Assembly: GCA_002084765.1 (NCBI GenBank)
Contig: NBMB01000051.1
Location: forward strand, 1-21,774
Direction of reading: 5' to 3'
DNA: 21,774 nucleotides
Source: Candidatus Cloacimonetes bacterium 4572_55
GTDB taxonomy: Bacteria; 4572-55
Of this stretch, positions 1 to 9,500 are shown piece after piece. Within the stretch, counting starts at the first letter, position 1. The number at the start of each line of letters is the position of its first letter. Below the pieces are notes generated by a model, which saw only the letters and a program-made list of their open reading frames with translations, made no database searches and had not been told where the DNA came from. Both the position numbers and the translations under genes were made by a program.

Positions 1-726
1 GTCTGCGCTGTGGACACGGTTCTGAACGATACCTGCATTGCTGACGGATCGTTTCAGACAGAAGATGCAGGAGATATCGTCGAGATCGTGATCAATGAGA
101 TTTTCAACAACGCCGTTGATTCGGACGACAATCGGGAATGGTTTGAAGTATATAACGCGGAGGAAAATCCTGTAGATATGGACGGTTGGACTATCCGGGA
201 CGACGACAACGATTCGCACGTCATTGCCGGGTCTTTGATTGTTCCAGCTCAAGGTTTTGCAGTTCTTTGCCAGAATGGAGACACGCAACTGAACGGCGGT
301 AATGATTGCGATTATGTGTATGGAAATGGAATTACTCTGAGCAACAGTGCTGACGAGATCGTTTTGATTGACAGCGACGGGCAGATAATTGATCAAGTGA
401 ACTATGACGGAGGACCGGCATTTCCTGACGTTCCTGGGATCTCCCTATCTCTGGTCAATCCCTTTCTCGACAACTCGGTAGGAGAAAATTGGGAAGAATC
501 GCCCTATCAGTGGGCAGGAGAAGAGGGCGGTTATGGCACGCCTGGCACAATCAATTTTATTTTCGGAGATACCGATTTTGATATGGGGGTGACTGAAGAG
601 GATGTTGTTCCGATTCTTGACAATATTTTACTCGAGGAAGATTACGACATTTTTCTGGACCTCAATCTTGACACCGCTGTTGATATTTTAGATATTATTC
701 TGTTGATTGATCTGTTGAATCAATAG
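1..726 (+). CDS. Secreted lamin-tail-domain/dockerin protein, 3' part
   Basis: This is the C-terminal 241 codons of a larger protein; the frame is open at the first base, so the start lies outside the window. Residues about 27-160 resemble a lamin tail domain (LTD), an extracellular Ig-like fold in bacteria: the stretch begins VINEIFNNAVD and includes EWFEVYNAEE, WTIRDDD, a SNSADEIVLID strand and IIDQVNYDGG. The last ~55 residues look like a dockerin type I module: FGDTDFDMGVTEEDVV is a first calcium-loop repeat and LDLNLDTAVDILDII a second, each with the spaced Asp/Asn ligands of an EF-hand-like loop. Dockerins normally bind cohesins on other secreted proteins; a cohesin-containing protein is encoded on the minus strand near 18 kb, so pairing is possible but unproven. 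The enzymatic or adhesive part, if any, is missing. I am fairly sure of LTD and dockerin, unsure of the role. Confidence 0.75.
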   Translation, partial: VCAVDTVLNDTCIADGSFQTEDAGDIVEIVINEIFNNAVDSDDNREWFEVYNAEENPVDMDGWTIRDDDNDSHVIAGSLIVPAQGFAVLCQNGDTQLNGGNDCDYVYGNGITLSNSADEIVLIDSDGQIIDQVNYDGGPAFPDVPGISLSLVNPFLDNSVGENWEESPYQWAGEEGGYGTPGTINFIFGDTDFDMGVTEEDVVPILDNILLEEDYDIFLDLNLDTAVDILDIILLIDLLNQ

Positions 727-738
727 CCAAAAACCCAA

Positions 739-771
739 ATCAGGCGGGGCGCGTGCAACGTCTCGCCTGAT
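739..771 (+). terminator. GC-rich stem-loop after the LTD/dockerin gene
   Basis: A 13-bp inverted repeat (739-751 with 759-771, including two G-T pairs) closes a 7-nt loop 12 bases after the stop codon. The core arms are ATCAGGCG and CGCCTGAT. No clear T-run follows, so it may be a weak or Rho-assisted terminator, or it may protect the 3' end of the mRNA. It leaves only 15 bases before the next start codon. Confidence 0.5.
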
Positions 772-786
772 ATTCTGACAGTTATT

Positions 787-1800
787 ATGCAAACCAACCA
801 ATATTATCTAATCGCTTTTGTCCTGCTCACTGTCGCCTTTATCATCTCTCTGATATTGACGCGAGTCATGCGGGATATAGCAATTCGGCTACAAATTATA
901 GATAGACCGAGCAGCGACGTCAAGACCCATACAATTCCAGTGCCGTATATGGGTGGAATAGCCATGCTACTGACCATTATCCCAACGCTTTTGATTGCGG
1001 GATATTTCATCTCAGCGGGCTATCCTTTTTTTTCCATCCTGTTCAGTATAGCCTTTTTATCGATCATGGGATTTGTCGATGATTTGAGAGGTCTCACGCC
1101 TTGGACCCGCTTTGCCGGTCAAACTTTTGTCGCCCTCTTGATGGTCTCGGTGGGAATTCGGTTGGAGATCGTGTACTTCCCAACTGAACTCAATATTGCG
1201 CTTACGATAATCTGGATCGTCGGCATCACCAACGCCTTGAATATTATCGATATTATGGATGGACTTGCTGGAGGAGTCGCGTTAATAGCCGGAGCCGTTT
1301 TCTTATTTGTCGCGTTACCCGCGCCCCAGCCTGAAATTCTCATCCTGAGCGCAACGCTGATCGGAGCGGTCGGAGGATTTTTGGTTCATAACTATTCAGG
1401 AAAAATTTACATGGGAGATAGTGGCTCGTATCTCCTCGGATTCATGCTATCAATTATTGCTATCAGGGAACAGTTTACCGCTGAAAATAGCCTTGCCTTA
1501 CTCAGTCCCGTCCTCATCTTAGGCATCCCGATTTATGACACCTTTTTGGTTATGATTCTAAGAATCAGAAAACGCAAAAATCCCTTTCATGGAAGTAGAG
1601 ATCATTTCGCCCTGCGGCTCGAAGTCCTCGGTATTCCCCGTAAATATGTGGTCATCATGATCTGGCTCATCAGCGTCACACTTGGGCAAGCCGCGTTTAT
1701 TATGACCCGCTTGAATATATGGGGAGCCGCGTTCGCCTACATCCTCATCGCCATCGTCGCATGCACCGTAGCTAAAAAAATCTCTATGGTCGATATGTAA
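787..1800 (+). CDS. Polyprenyl-phosphate sugar-1-phosphate transferase (WecA/TagO/MraY family)
   Basis: This 337-residue, roughly 10-helix membrane protein belongs to glycosyltransferase family 4. Such enzymes move a sugar-1-phosphate (usually GlcNAc-1-P) from a UDP-sugar onto undecaprenyl phosphate at the inner face of the membrane, the first step of O-antigen, teichoic acid or other surface-polymer assembly. Diagnostic motifs are visible in order: PVPYMGGIAM (51-60), GFVDDLRGLTPWTRFAGQ with the Asp pair D98-D99, NALNIIDIMDGLAGG (149-163), HNYSGKIYMGDSGSYLLGF (201-219), PIYDT (248-252, D251) and the cytoplasmic HGSRDHFALRL loop (268-278). The HGSRDH form points to the WecA/TagO branch rather than true MraY, and no mur genes lie nearby. 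No good Shine-Dalgarno precedes the ATG. The exact sugar and polymer cannot be told from sequence. Confidence 0.88.
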   Translation: MQTNQYYLIAFVLLTVAFIISLILTRVMRDIAIRLQIIDRPSSDVKTHTIPVPYMGGIAMLLTIIPTLLIAGYFISAGYPFFSILFSIAFLSIMGFVDDLRGLTPWTRFAGQTFVALLMVSVGIRLEIVYFPTELNIALTIIWIVGITNALNIIDIMDGLAGGVALIAGAVFLFVALPAPQPEILILSATLIGAVGGFLVHNYSGKIYMGDSGSYLLGFMLSIIAIREQFTAENSLALLSPVLILGIPIYDTFLVMILRIRKRKNPFHGSRDHFALRLEVLGIPRKYVVIMIWLISVTLGQAAFIMTRLNIWGAAFAYILIAIVACTVAKKISMVDM

Positions 1801-1921
1801 AAATGAGACGCTAAACGATTCCCAGACACTAAAAATTTTTTCGGACTTTTCTATTTGAGACGAGTTGACTCTCTTGATTTCACGTGGAAATTTATGGAAC
1901 AATTGAGAATAGACTCGGTAA

Positions 1922-1968
1922 ATTGCCACATTCTTAAAACTATATTTGGCAATAGTTACCTGTTGCCA
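1922..1968 (+). promoter_or_regulatory. Mutually exclusive short hairpins in the ABC-operon leader
   Basis: ATTGCCA (1922-1928), TGGCAAT (1947-1953) and TTGCCA (1963-1968) lie between the WecA-like gene and the ABC operon. The central element can pair with either the left copy (7 bp) or the right copy (6 bp), as in attenuator-type switches. The right hairpin ends 13 bases before the GAGGA ribosome-binding sequence at about 1980-1984. The arms are short and AT-rich, so chance is a real alternative. I saw no convincing -35/-10 pair in 1801-1992. Confidence 0.25.
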
Positions 1969-1992
1969 TGAATTTTTATGAGGAAATTTTGA

Positions 1993-2928
1993 ATGATTTA
2001 CATTGAAAATTTAACAAAGTTATACGCCTCCACACCCGCAGTTGACGATATCAGTTTTGAGGTTGAGACTGGTGAAATTTTGGGTTTCCTGGGTCCAAAC
2101 GGCGCGGGAAAAACCACGACCATGAAAATGATCACCTGTTACATGCCGCCGACTCACGGTCGTATAAAAATTGCGGGGTATGACGTATTTACCGATTCGT
2201 TAGAGGTGCGGAAGCGGATCGGGTATCTACCGGAAAACGCGCCTCTTTATGATGACATGAATGTGTTGGAGTATCTTAAATTTGTCGCCGAATTGCGAGG
2301 AATACGAGGTCATGAGAAGAGCTCCCGTATGAAAAAAATGATCGAAGTGACTGCTCTGGGAGATGTTCTTCACAAAGACATCGGAGAGTTGTCAAAAGGA
2401 TTTCGTCAGCGGGTGGGCTTGGCTCAAGCCATGATTCACGACCCGGATATTTTGGTTTTGGATGAGCCGACATCCGGTCTGGATCCGAACCAGATCGTTG
2501 ATATACGCGATCTGATCCGTCGTTTGGGAGAGGAAAAGACTGTGATCCTCAGCACGCATATTCTGCCGGAAGTGCAAGCCACCTGCGATCGAGTCTTGAT
2601 TATCAATAGAGGCAAACTCGTCGCGGACGGAACCCCAGAGGAACTCCAGAGCAGTTTTCAGGGAGCCGAAAAACTCCGTGTGGAATTCAAAGCCGCTGAT
2701 CGCGACGCGATTTCATCAAGACTCAAGGAATTGAGCCAGGTTCGTTCCGTGAACGACGTATCTCAATCGCAACAAAGTTACTCAGCCGCATTTATCGTCG
2801 AATTGGAAAAAGGATCGGACATTCGGGAGGAGATATTCCGTCTTGCTGTTCAGGAAAATTGGGTGTTGCTCGAAATGTATAAAGAACAGGCGAGCTTGGA
2901 AAATGTCTTCCGAGAGTTGACGGTGTAA
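1993..2928 (+). CDS. ABC transporter ATP-binding protein, GldA-like
   Basis: This 311-residue protein is the ATPase of an ABC-2 type exporter and acts at the cytoplasmic face of the membrane with the permease encoded next to it. Walker A is GPNGAGKTT (34-42), the ABC signature is LSKGFRQR (133-140), Walker B is ILVLDEP (153-159) followed by the D-loop SGLDP, and the switch histidine is H189 in STHI. GYLPENAPLY (77-86) occupies the Q-loop position with Glu, as I recall for GldA-type ATPases. The ~70 C-terminal residues after VADGTPEEL form the small extra domain common in this family. In flavobacteria GldA, GldF and GldG are needed for gliding motility, but homologues are widespread in non-gliders, where the substrate is unknown. 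The start is supported by GAGGAAATTTTGA just before the ATG. Confidence 0.92.
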   Translation: MIYIENLTKLYASTPAVDDISFEVETGEILGFLGPNGAGKTTTMKMITCYMPPTHGRIKIAGYDVFTDSLEVRKRIGYLPENAPLYDDMNVLEYLKFVAELRGIRGHEKSSRMKKMIEVTALGDVLHKDIGELSKGFRQRVGLAQAMIHDPDILVLDEPTSGLDPNQIVDIRDLIRRLGEEKTVILSTHILPEVQATCDRVLIINRGKLVADGTPEELQSSFQGAEKLRVEFKAADRDAISSRLKELSQVRSVNDVSQSQQSYSAAFIVELEKGSDIREEIFRLAVQENWVLLEMYKEQASLENVFRELTV

Positions 2929-3024
2929 ATCCGAAATCTTTAAATCATATGTTTTTTCTGAACATGAAAATTTAGAAATACGAGTTGAACCGCGTTATCC
3001 AACTTAACTAAAAGACGAGGAGTT

Positions 3025-3735
3025 ATGTCAAATATATTAACTATTCTGAAAAAAGAATTTAAATCTTATTTTAATTCTGCAATTGCGTATATCTTCATCA
3101 CTGTTTTCCTGCTGATCACCGGGTGGTTTTTTGTGAGCGACCTCTTTCTGGCAAATCAAGCCAGTCTTCGGGGTCCCTTAAGCATTATCCCGCTGATCTT
3201 TATCTTTTTTATCCCCGGTATTTCCATGAGACTCATCTCGGAGGAACGGAAATCGGGAACAATCGAGTTGTTAGTGACCATGCCGGTCAAGGATCACGAG
3301 ATCATACTCGGAAAATATTTTGCTGCGTTGGCACTACTCTTCGCCGCGGTATTGTCCACATTCCCTTATGTGATGACCATTTCCATATTGGGAGAGGTGG
3401 ACGGCGGAGTTATCTTCGGTCAATATCTCGGTATGTTGTTGATGGGTGCCGCGTATCTCGCTATCGGCACATTCGCCTCCAGCATGACCCGGAACCAAAT
3501 TGTCGCGTTTATCACCAGCTTTTTGCTTGTATTCATCTTTTTTTTAATCGGAAAAATGCTGGTTTTTCTTCCGACCAGTCTGGTCGCTATAGCGGAATAT
3601 ATCAGCATCGATTTTCATTTTGAAAATTTGGTTCGAGGCGTTGTCGATTCTCGAGATATGATCTATTATTTTTCCCTGATATCTTTCTTTCTGCTTCTCT
3701 CGTTTCGAGCCCTGGGAAGTCGGAAATGGAAATAA
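3025..3735 (+). CDS. ABC-2 type permease, GldF-like
   Basis: This 236-residue integral membrane protein has about six hydrophobic segments (first near 20-36) and is the likely channel partner of the preceding ATPase. The stretch MRLISEERKSGTIELL (68-83) is the conserved coupling segment of ABC-2 permeases, seen also in GldF and the NosY/CcmB-like group; TMPVKDHEIILGKY follows directly. A strong ribosome-binding sequence, GACGAGGAG, precedes the ATG by a few bases. Its gene is 96 bases after the ATPase gene and 29 bases before the GldG-like gene, consistent with one transcript. Length and topology match single-domain GldF. The substrate cannot be inferred. Confidence 0.9.
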   Translation: MSNILTILKKEFKSYFNSAIAYIFITVFLLITGWFFVSDLFLANQASLRGPLSIIPLIFIFFIPGISMRLISEERKSGTIELLVTMPVKDHEIILGKYFAALALLFAAVLSTFPYVMTISILGEVDGGVIFGQYLGMLLMGAAYLAIGTFASSMTRNQIVAFITSFLLVFIFFLIGKMLVFLPTSLVAIAEYISIDFHFENLVRGVVDSRDMIYYFSLISFFLLLSFRALGSRKWK

Positions 3736-3764
3736 CCCGTGAGCAACCTGATTGAGGTACTATT

Positions 3765-5381
3765 ATGAATAAAAAAGTAACGCTCGGCTTACAATCTATA
3801 TTTTCCGTCGCCATTATTTTCGGTATTATCGTGTTGATAAATCTGATCTCCATGCAATTTTTTGCCCGATTGGATTTGACTGAAAATAGTATCTATTCGC
3901 TCAGCGATTTTAGCAAAAAAAAGGTCGCTGAATTGGATGACGATCTGACTGTTAAGGCGTTTTTTACCTCCAATTTGCCTGCGCCTTATAGCTTTAACGC
4001 CCGATTCGTCAAGGATCAATTGGGCGATTACAAAGCCTATTCAAAGGGCAATTTTCATTATGAATTTATCGATCCGTCCGAGAATAAGGATCTGGAGGCG
4101 GAAGCTCAGAAGTTCGGCATCCAACCGGCTCAGATCAATACCATCGAGAATGATGAAGTCCAGATCAAAAAGGTATACATGGGTTTGGCGATTCTGTACG
4201 GCGATAAGCAGGAGGTGATCCCCATCATCCAGTCAACCAGCGGCTTGGAATATGACATCACCGGTGCTATTTTGAAAATTACGACTGACGAAATTCTTCG
4301 AGTCGGCTTTTTGACCGGACACGACGAGCCGGATTTGGTCGAAAAATTAGGCAAGGTGGAGCAACTCCTCTCCCAGTTCTATCAAGTCATGCCTGTGGAT
4401 CTCACAACCGGCGAGGAAGTCCCGGAAGACGTCCGCACTCTGATCATTGCAGGACCGAAAAAGCCTTTTACCGACTGGGAAAAGTTCGCGATCGACCAGT
4501 TTATTATGAGGGGCGGAAAAATCGCTCTGCTGTTGGATAAGATTGATACCGACATCAGCATTGGCAAGGCGGAAAAGGTGGATATGAGCCTGGATCCGTG
4601 GTTGGCGACGTATGGTATCAAGGTGAACGACGATCTGGTGGTAGACGCTCAGAATCGGCAGATCACGGTATCGCAGCGGCAAGGTTTTATGACGATTCAG
4701 AGAATGATCCGGTATCCATTTATCCCTATTGTGAATGAATTTGATCGGGAAAACGCGATTGTGAAAGACCTGGAAAATGTCGATTTTGCTTTTGTCAGCA
4801 CCATTGACACGACTGTGTTGAGCGACAGCGCGTCGGTCCAATTTAAACCATTGGCGTGGTCATCGCCGAATAGCGGAAAGCTGACCGGACAGTTTAACAT
4901 CAATCCCCAACGACAATTTACTCCTGACGAATTTACTCCCGGACATTTTGTGCTTGCCGCGGCGTATATCGGCTCGTTTAATAGCTATTTTGCCGGAAAA
5001 AGCGCGCCAGATCCGGCAGAGGAAGATACGACCGGAACCATACAATCGAAAAGCTACGACAAGCCCATTATCGAGAAAAGCGCGGATAACCGGATCGTGG
5101 TCATCGGCGACGCGGATTTTATCCAAGATCAATTGCAGACCAATGTGAGCAATATGATCTTCTTTCAAAATGTGGTGGACTGGCTGACCCAGGATGAGGG
5201 GATGATCACGATTCGATCTCGAGGCACCACGGATAGACCTCTGGATAAAGTCTCGGATGGAAAAAAAGGTATAGTCAAATCTCTCAATGTCTTAGGGATG
5301 CCGATACTCATCATTGTGATCGGCGTCTTGAACATGTTTATCCGACGTTCTCGCAAACAAAAAAGAGTGGTGGTGTTATGA
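3765..5381 (+). CDS. GldG-like ABC transporter auxiliary protein
   Basis: This 538-residue protein has a membrane helix near each end: one at about 11-33 and one near the C-terminus (NVLGMPILIIVIGVLNMF) followed by a basic tail. The large middle part is therefore probably periplasmic. The N-terminal segment RLDLTENSIYSLSDFSKK (35-52) is the hallmark of the GldG/ABC_transp_aux family. LTGHDEPDLVEKL at about 184-196 and VVIGDADFIQDQL near the C-terminus, followed by FFQNVVDWLTQDEGMITIRSR, are also typical. In Flavobacterium GldG is essential for gliding; elsewhere the family accompanies ABC-2 exporters with no proven cargo. It overlaps the next gene by 4 bases (ATGA), which suggests translational coupling. 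Confidence 0.88.
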   Translation: MNKKVTLGLQSIFSVAIIFGIIVLINLISMQFFARLDLTENSIYSLSDFSKKKVAELDDDLTVKAFFTSNLPAPYSFNARFVKDQLGDYKAYSKGNFHYEFIDPSENKDLEAEAQKFGIQPAQINTIENDEVQIKKVYMGLAILYGDKQEVIPIIQSTSGLEYDITGAILKITTDEILRVGFLTGHDEPDLVEKLGKVEQLLSQFYQVMPVDLTTGEEVPEDVRTLIIAGPKKPFTDWEKFAIDQFIMRGGKIALLLDKIDTDISIGKAEKVDMSLDPWLATYGIKVNDDLVVDAQNRQITVSQRQGFMTIQRMIRYPFIPIVNEFDRENAIVKDLENVDFAFVSTIDTTVLSDSASVQFKPLAWSSPNSGKLTGQFNINPQRQFTPDEFTPGHFVLAAAYIGSFNSYFAGKSAPDPAEEDTTGTIQSKSYDKPIIEKSADNRIVVIGDADFIQDQLQTNVSNMIFFQNVVDWLTQDEGMITIRSRGTTDRPLDKVSDGKKGIVKSLNVLGMPILIIVIGVLNMFIRRSRKQKRVVVL

Positions 5382-6388
5382 AAAGGAATATCGCATTAAT
5401 TGGCGTTTTTATGATCTTACTCGTGGCTTTTTTGATCATGACAAAGACGAAAAAGAAAAGTGAACGCTCGCATATCCCGACCAATTTGATCGAGGCGGAT
5501 TCTGCGAGAATTTCCAGAATCGAGGTCAAACGCTCTTCGGACACGGAGCCGATTGTTTTGGAAAAGAGAGGTGCTGAGTGGTATCTGACAAAACCGATAG
5601 AGTATCCGGCAAATTTGACCAATGTGGAAATGATTCTCGGAAAAATTTCATCGACAAAGGTGATGGCGCAAATCTCCTCAAATCCGGAAAAACAATCCCA
5701 ATTTCGGGTGGACAGTACCGGCGTGTCTCTGAAAATCTATGAGGAAGATGACTTGAAGGTGGATATCATTGTGGGTAAGGCTGGACGCGGGGGCTTGACA
5801 TATATCCGCCCGCCCAGCGCGCAGGAGGTTTACTCGGTTGACAACCTCCCCTCTTATATGCTCAATCGAAGGGTCAAGGATTGGCGGGACATGACCATTA
5901 CAAAATTTGAGAAGGAGGAATTGCAATCGCTCAAATTGGTTCAGGGAGACGAGGAGATCGCGCTGACCCGCCGCCCTGGCGATCCGGATGCGTGGGATCT
6001 GATCCGATCAGGCGACGATCAGGTCTATTATGCGAAAAAAGCGCGAATGGATCAAATTGTGAATGGACTCTGGAAATTTAATGCGCAAGATTTTAAGGAC
6101 GCCCCGGACAGCGCGGCAGTCGCAAAATTTTCCGAGCCGGATTCGACGGTCACGGTTGCCTTGATGGATAATACGCAATGGACGCTCCATTTCGAGCGTG
6201 AGGACGCGAAGGGAAACCGATACCTGGTGAAGCGGGAGGATAAAGGAGACGGCGTCTATTTTATGACAAATAAAGGCGTTATCAAAAACCTGTTCCCCTT
6301 GTTCAACGACCTGAAAGAAGAGCCGCCGCCAGAACAAGGGCCCGGTCTGCCAGACAGCTTGAAAATCGAGATGGATATGCAGCCGTAG
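5378..6388 (+). CDS. DUF4340-domain membrane-anchored protein
   Basis: This 336-residue protein starts with a single hydrophobic anchor (residues about 4-21, IALIGVFMILLVAFLIM) followed by a charged linker and a soluble, probably periplasmic, domain. The pattern ISRIEVKR ... EPIVLEKRGAEWYLTKPI ... ANLTNVEMILGKI at about 44-90 is characteristic of DUF4340, often found beside gldG-like genes. A later WTLHFER and DGVYFMTN give the beta-rich repeat feel of the family. The ATG overlaps the gldG-like stop codon. It is the last gene of the unit and is followed within 11 bases by a strong terminator. Molecular function is unknown; the context suggests a structural or regulatory partner of the exporter. 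Confidence 0.82.
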   Translation: MKRNIALIGVFMILLVAFLIMTKTKKKSERSHIPTNLIEADSARISRIEVKRSSDTEPIVLEKRGAEWYLTKPIEYPANLTNVEMILGKISSTKVMAQISSNPEKQSQFRVDSTGVSLKIYEEDDLKVDIIVGKAGRGGLTYIRPPSAQEVYSVDNLPSYMLNRRVKDWRDMTITKFEKEELQSLKLVQGDEEIALTRRPGDPDAWDLIRSGDDQVYYAKKARMDQIVNGLWKFNAQDFKDAPDSAAVAKFSEPDSTVTVALMDNTQWTLHFEREDAKGNRYLVKREDKGDGVYFMTNKGVIKNLFPLFNDLKEEPPPEQGPGLPDSLKIEMDMQP

Positions 6389-6398
6389 TCGATTTCAT

Positions 6399-6460
6399 AA
6401 GAATAGCAAAAAAAATCCCGTCGATCCCCAGGATTCGGTGGGATTTTTTTTGCTATTCTT
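6399..6460. terminator. Strong, nearly symmetric intrinsic terminator
   Basis: A perfect 21-bp inverted repeat (6399-6419 and 6440-6460) encloses a 20-nt loop. Each arm holds an eight-base A or T tract next to a CCC/GGG clamp, so the hairpin has a U-tract in both reading directions. It sits 11 bases after the DUF4340 stop and ends the ABC operon on the plus strand. The symmetric design would also stop minus-strand transcription. Confidence 0.85.
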
Positions 6461-6467
6461 CCTTTTT

Positions 6468-6491
6468 AAGGAGTCGTATAAGGAGTCGTAT
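6468..6491. repeat. Tandem 12-bp duplication
   Basis: AAGGAGTCGTAT occurs twice, head to tail and identical, directly after the terminator and just upstream of the sensor promoter. It could be a slippage duplication or a pair of direct-repeat binding sites. Each unit contains AAGGAG, but no coding frame starts next to it. Confidence 0.8.
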
Positions 6492-6499
6492 ATTCGATC

Positions 6500-6527
6500 T
6501 TGCTAAGTCGCAAAAAATGGTTATATT
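6500..6527 (+). promoter_or_regulatory. Candidate sigma70 promoter for the propeller-PP2C sensor
   Basis: TTGCTA (6500-6505) and TATATT (6522-6527) are separated by 16 bp, 46 bases upstream of the sensor start codon. The region between the terminator and the sensor gene must hold a promoter, because the gene is isolated from upstream transcription. The match is moderate. Confidence 0.4.
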
Positions 6528-6573
6528 GCAAATCATCCTCTTCTTTTCCCATTAACCCGAAAAACAGGGACCC

Positions 6574-9500
6574 ATGAAAAATTTAGTTGTTTTATTCATT
6601 CTTTTTTTTTCGCTGTTGCATCCTCTACTTGGGACAATGATTGGCGCGGAAGTCAATCTGCACAAACCCAAATTTGATCGGATTCTCGCGCAATCTCACG
6701 TTACGACGTATTCTGTGACTCAGGATAACGAAGGATTTCTGTGGTTTGGCGCACAAAATGGACTCAGTCGATACGATGGTTATGCGTTTCAAACCTTTCA
6801 ACATCATCCCGGAGACACCACTTCTCTCTCCAGCGACAATGTCAGTCAAATTTTATCGAATCAAGACGGCTCAATCTGGGTTGCAACCTGGGGAGGCGGG
6901 CTGAACCGATTCGATCCCAATACCAAGCAAGCGATTTACTACATGCACGATCCGGACGATCCGCACAGTATCTCCCATAATCGGACGCAGTCTATTCATA
7001 TCGATCGTGAAGGAAAACTGTGGATCGGGACTGCCGGAGGAGGACTGAATCGATTTGACCAGGAAAACGAACGCTTTATCCGATATGCGCATGATGAGAA
7101 TGACCCAAACTCGATCAGCAGTAACCGAATTTGGGATATTGCAGAGGATAACCAGGGCGCGCTCTGGATTGGAACGGACAGGGGATTGAACCGGTTTGAT
7201 CCAGAAAGCGGGCAGTTTGCTCACTATTTCCATGACCCCGATGATCCCCATAGCCTGAGCCACAACGTGGTACGAGCGCTACACATAGACGCCAAAGATC
7301 AAGTTTGGGTCGGAGCGCAAAATGGCATGAGCCTGTTTGACCCAGAGAATGAGCAGTTCGATAAAATTCTGTTCCAGGAAAATATTGAGGCAGATCCAAG
7401 GTGCTTTATTGTCAACACGTTATATGAAGATCATCTTGGCATGTTGTGGGTCGGGACTCAGGGCGGGTTGGTTTATGGATTGAACTTTGAGGAGGGGGAT
7501 TTTCGGAGATTCACGTATGACCCTTATGATGATTTCAGCCTCAGCAACAACGACGTGAGGTCTATCTTTGAAGACCGCTCTCATAACCTATGGATTGCAA
7601 CCCGTCGAGGCGGACTGAATAAGTTGGACTTAAAGCCAAATAAGTTTGTCCATTATAAACATGATCCTCAGAACCCGAATAGCCTGTCGAATGATATCGT
7701 CTGGTCCATCTGTGAAGACGCAGAGGGCGATATATATGTCGGCACGGACTACGGCTTAAATCGGCTGACCGGTCGAGTTCAAGAACGGAAGGAGGCTTCC
7801 TATCCCCATCTCAGTTCGGGACAGGGGAGGTTCGTTATATACCGTAAAAACCCAGAACAGTCAGGCGGCATTCCCTGGAATCGGGTGACTGCTCTCTACT
7901 TGGACAGAGACAAGCGTTTGTGGGTCGGGACAGACGGCGGCGGATTAAATTTGTTCGATCCGGAGAACGAGACCTTCCAAGCCTATCTGCATGACCCAGA
8001 AAACCCAAAAAGTATCGCGGATAATGACATCTTTCGTCTCTACGAAGATCGGCAGGGGCGGTTTTGGGTCGGGACAGACGGCGGAGGTTTGGATCGATTC
8101 GATCGAGAGAGCGGTGAGTTTTTTCATTTTCCATACGATCCGAATCGACCGGAAAGTCTGAGCGACAATACCGTATGGTCGATCTTTCAGGATAACGAAG
8201 GACAAATTTGGGTCGGAACTGGAAATGGTCTAAACCGCTATCTATCTGAAAAAGAAGGATTTGTCCGATACCAGCACAACCTCCACGACTCCGATACTAT
8301 AAGCAACAGCGATGTGCGGGCAATTTTTCAAGACAGCTCTGAACGGATATGGATCGGCACGCATGGCGGGGGACTGAACCAGTTTTATTCGGAGAGCGAC
8401 TCATTCGTCTATTACAGCAAGGATCACGGGCTTCCCAACCATGTGATTTACGGGATTTTGGAAGACGACTCGCTTAATTTATGGCTCAGTACAAATAAGG
8501 GTCTGTCGAAATTCAACCCGGATTCCGTGAGTTTTCAGAATTATGATATAAGCGACGGCTTGCAAGGGAACGCGTTTAATCGGGGGGCTTTTTTCAAAAG
8601 CTCGTGCGGTGAGATGTTTTTCGGCGGCGTGGGGGGATTTAACCGCTTTTATCCCGACCAAATTCAAGAGAATCCATTTATACCGCCTGTTACCATCACA
8701 TCGGCAACCGTGTTGAATCAACAGATTCCTATCAATATGTCCTCGGAGACAGAACCAACAATTCGGTTCTCATACGAAAACCGAATATTCTTTTTTGAGT
8801 TTGCCGCGCTGGATTTTACCCAACCAAATAGAAATCAATACTCCTATATGCTACAAAATTTTAGCGATGAGTGGATAAATTCTGGGTATCGTCGCCGCGC
8901 CACGTATACCAATATTCCGCACGGAGAATATCTTTTTCGGGTCAGAGGGTCAAATAACGATGGGGTTTGGAACGAAGAAGGCAGCGCAATAAGGGTCATA
9001 ATCGACCCGCCTTTCTGGAAAACCCGATGGTTTTATCTGCTCGAGATCATTCTTCTTGGACTTGTTTTTGTCGGGATTTATCACTATCTGACTATGAGCA
9101 TTGAGCGGAAGCTGGAAGTAAAGCGCGAGCAGAGCGATCTGGATTACGCCCGAGAAATGCAGCTATCTATCCTGCCTGACCACGATTTTGATCTGCCGCA
9201 GGCGGAAATTATTGGCAGAATGCAGGCGGCAGACGCTGTAGGCGGCGATTATTACGACTTGCTGGAGTTGTCCGACAACCGCTACTGCGTCGTAATCGGC
9301 GATGTCACGGGTCACGCTACCGCGTCAGGCTTTGTGATTGGCGTAGTCAAAATGGCGTTGATTACCTCGATAAAATCATTCGGATCCCATATTTCTGTGA
9401 TCAATCTGGTCAAAAATCTGAACACAGCGATCAAAAAATCGGTTACGCAACGCTATACCGGCATGGGATTTGGCATCGCTCTACTAGACCTGAATGCCAT

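Noticed and set aside
1558-1929. 123-codon minus-strand open frame over the end of the WecA-like gene
   Set aside because: Low-complexity, no family resemblance; the plus-strand gene explains most of the stretch.
3123-3623. 166-codon plus-strand open frame within the GldF-like gene
   Set aside because: Composition (many His, Arg, Cys) is typical of an out-of-frame shadow; the overlapping frame has clear ABC-2 permease motifs.
4347-4841. 164-codon minus-strand open frame inside the gldG-like gene
   Set aside because: It lies fully inside a well-supported gene on the other strand and shows no recognisable domain or plausible start context.
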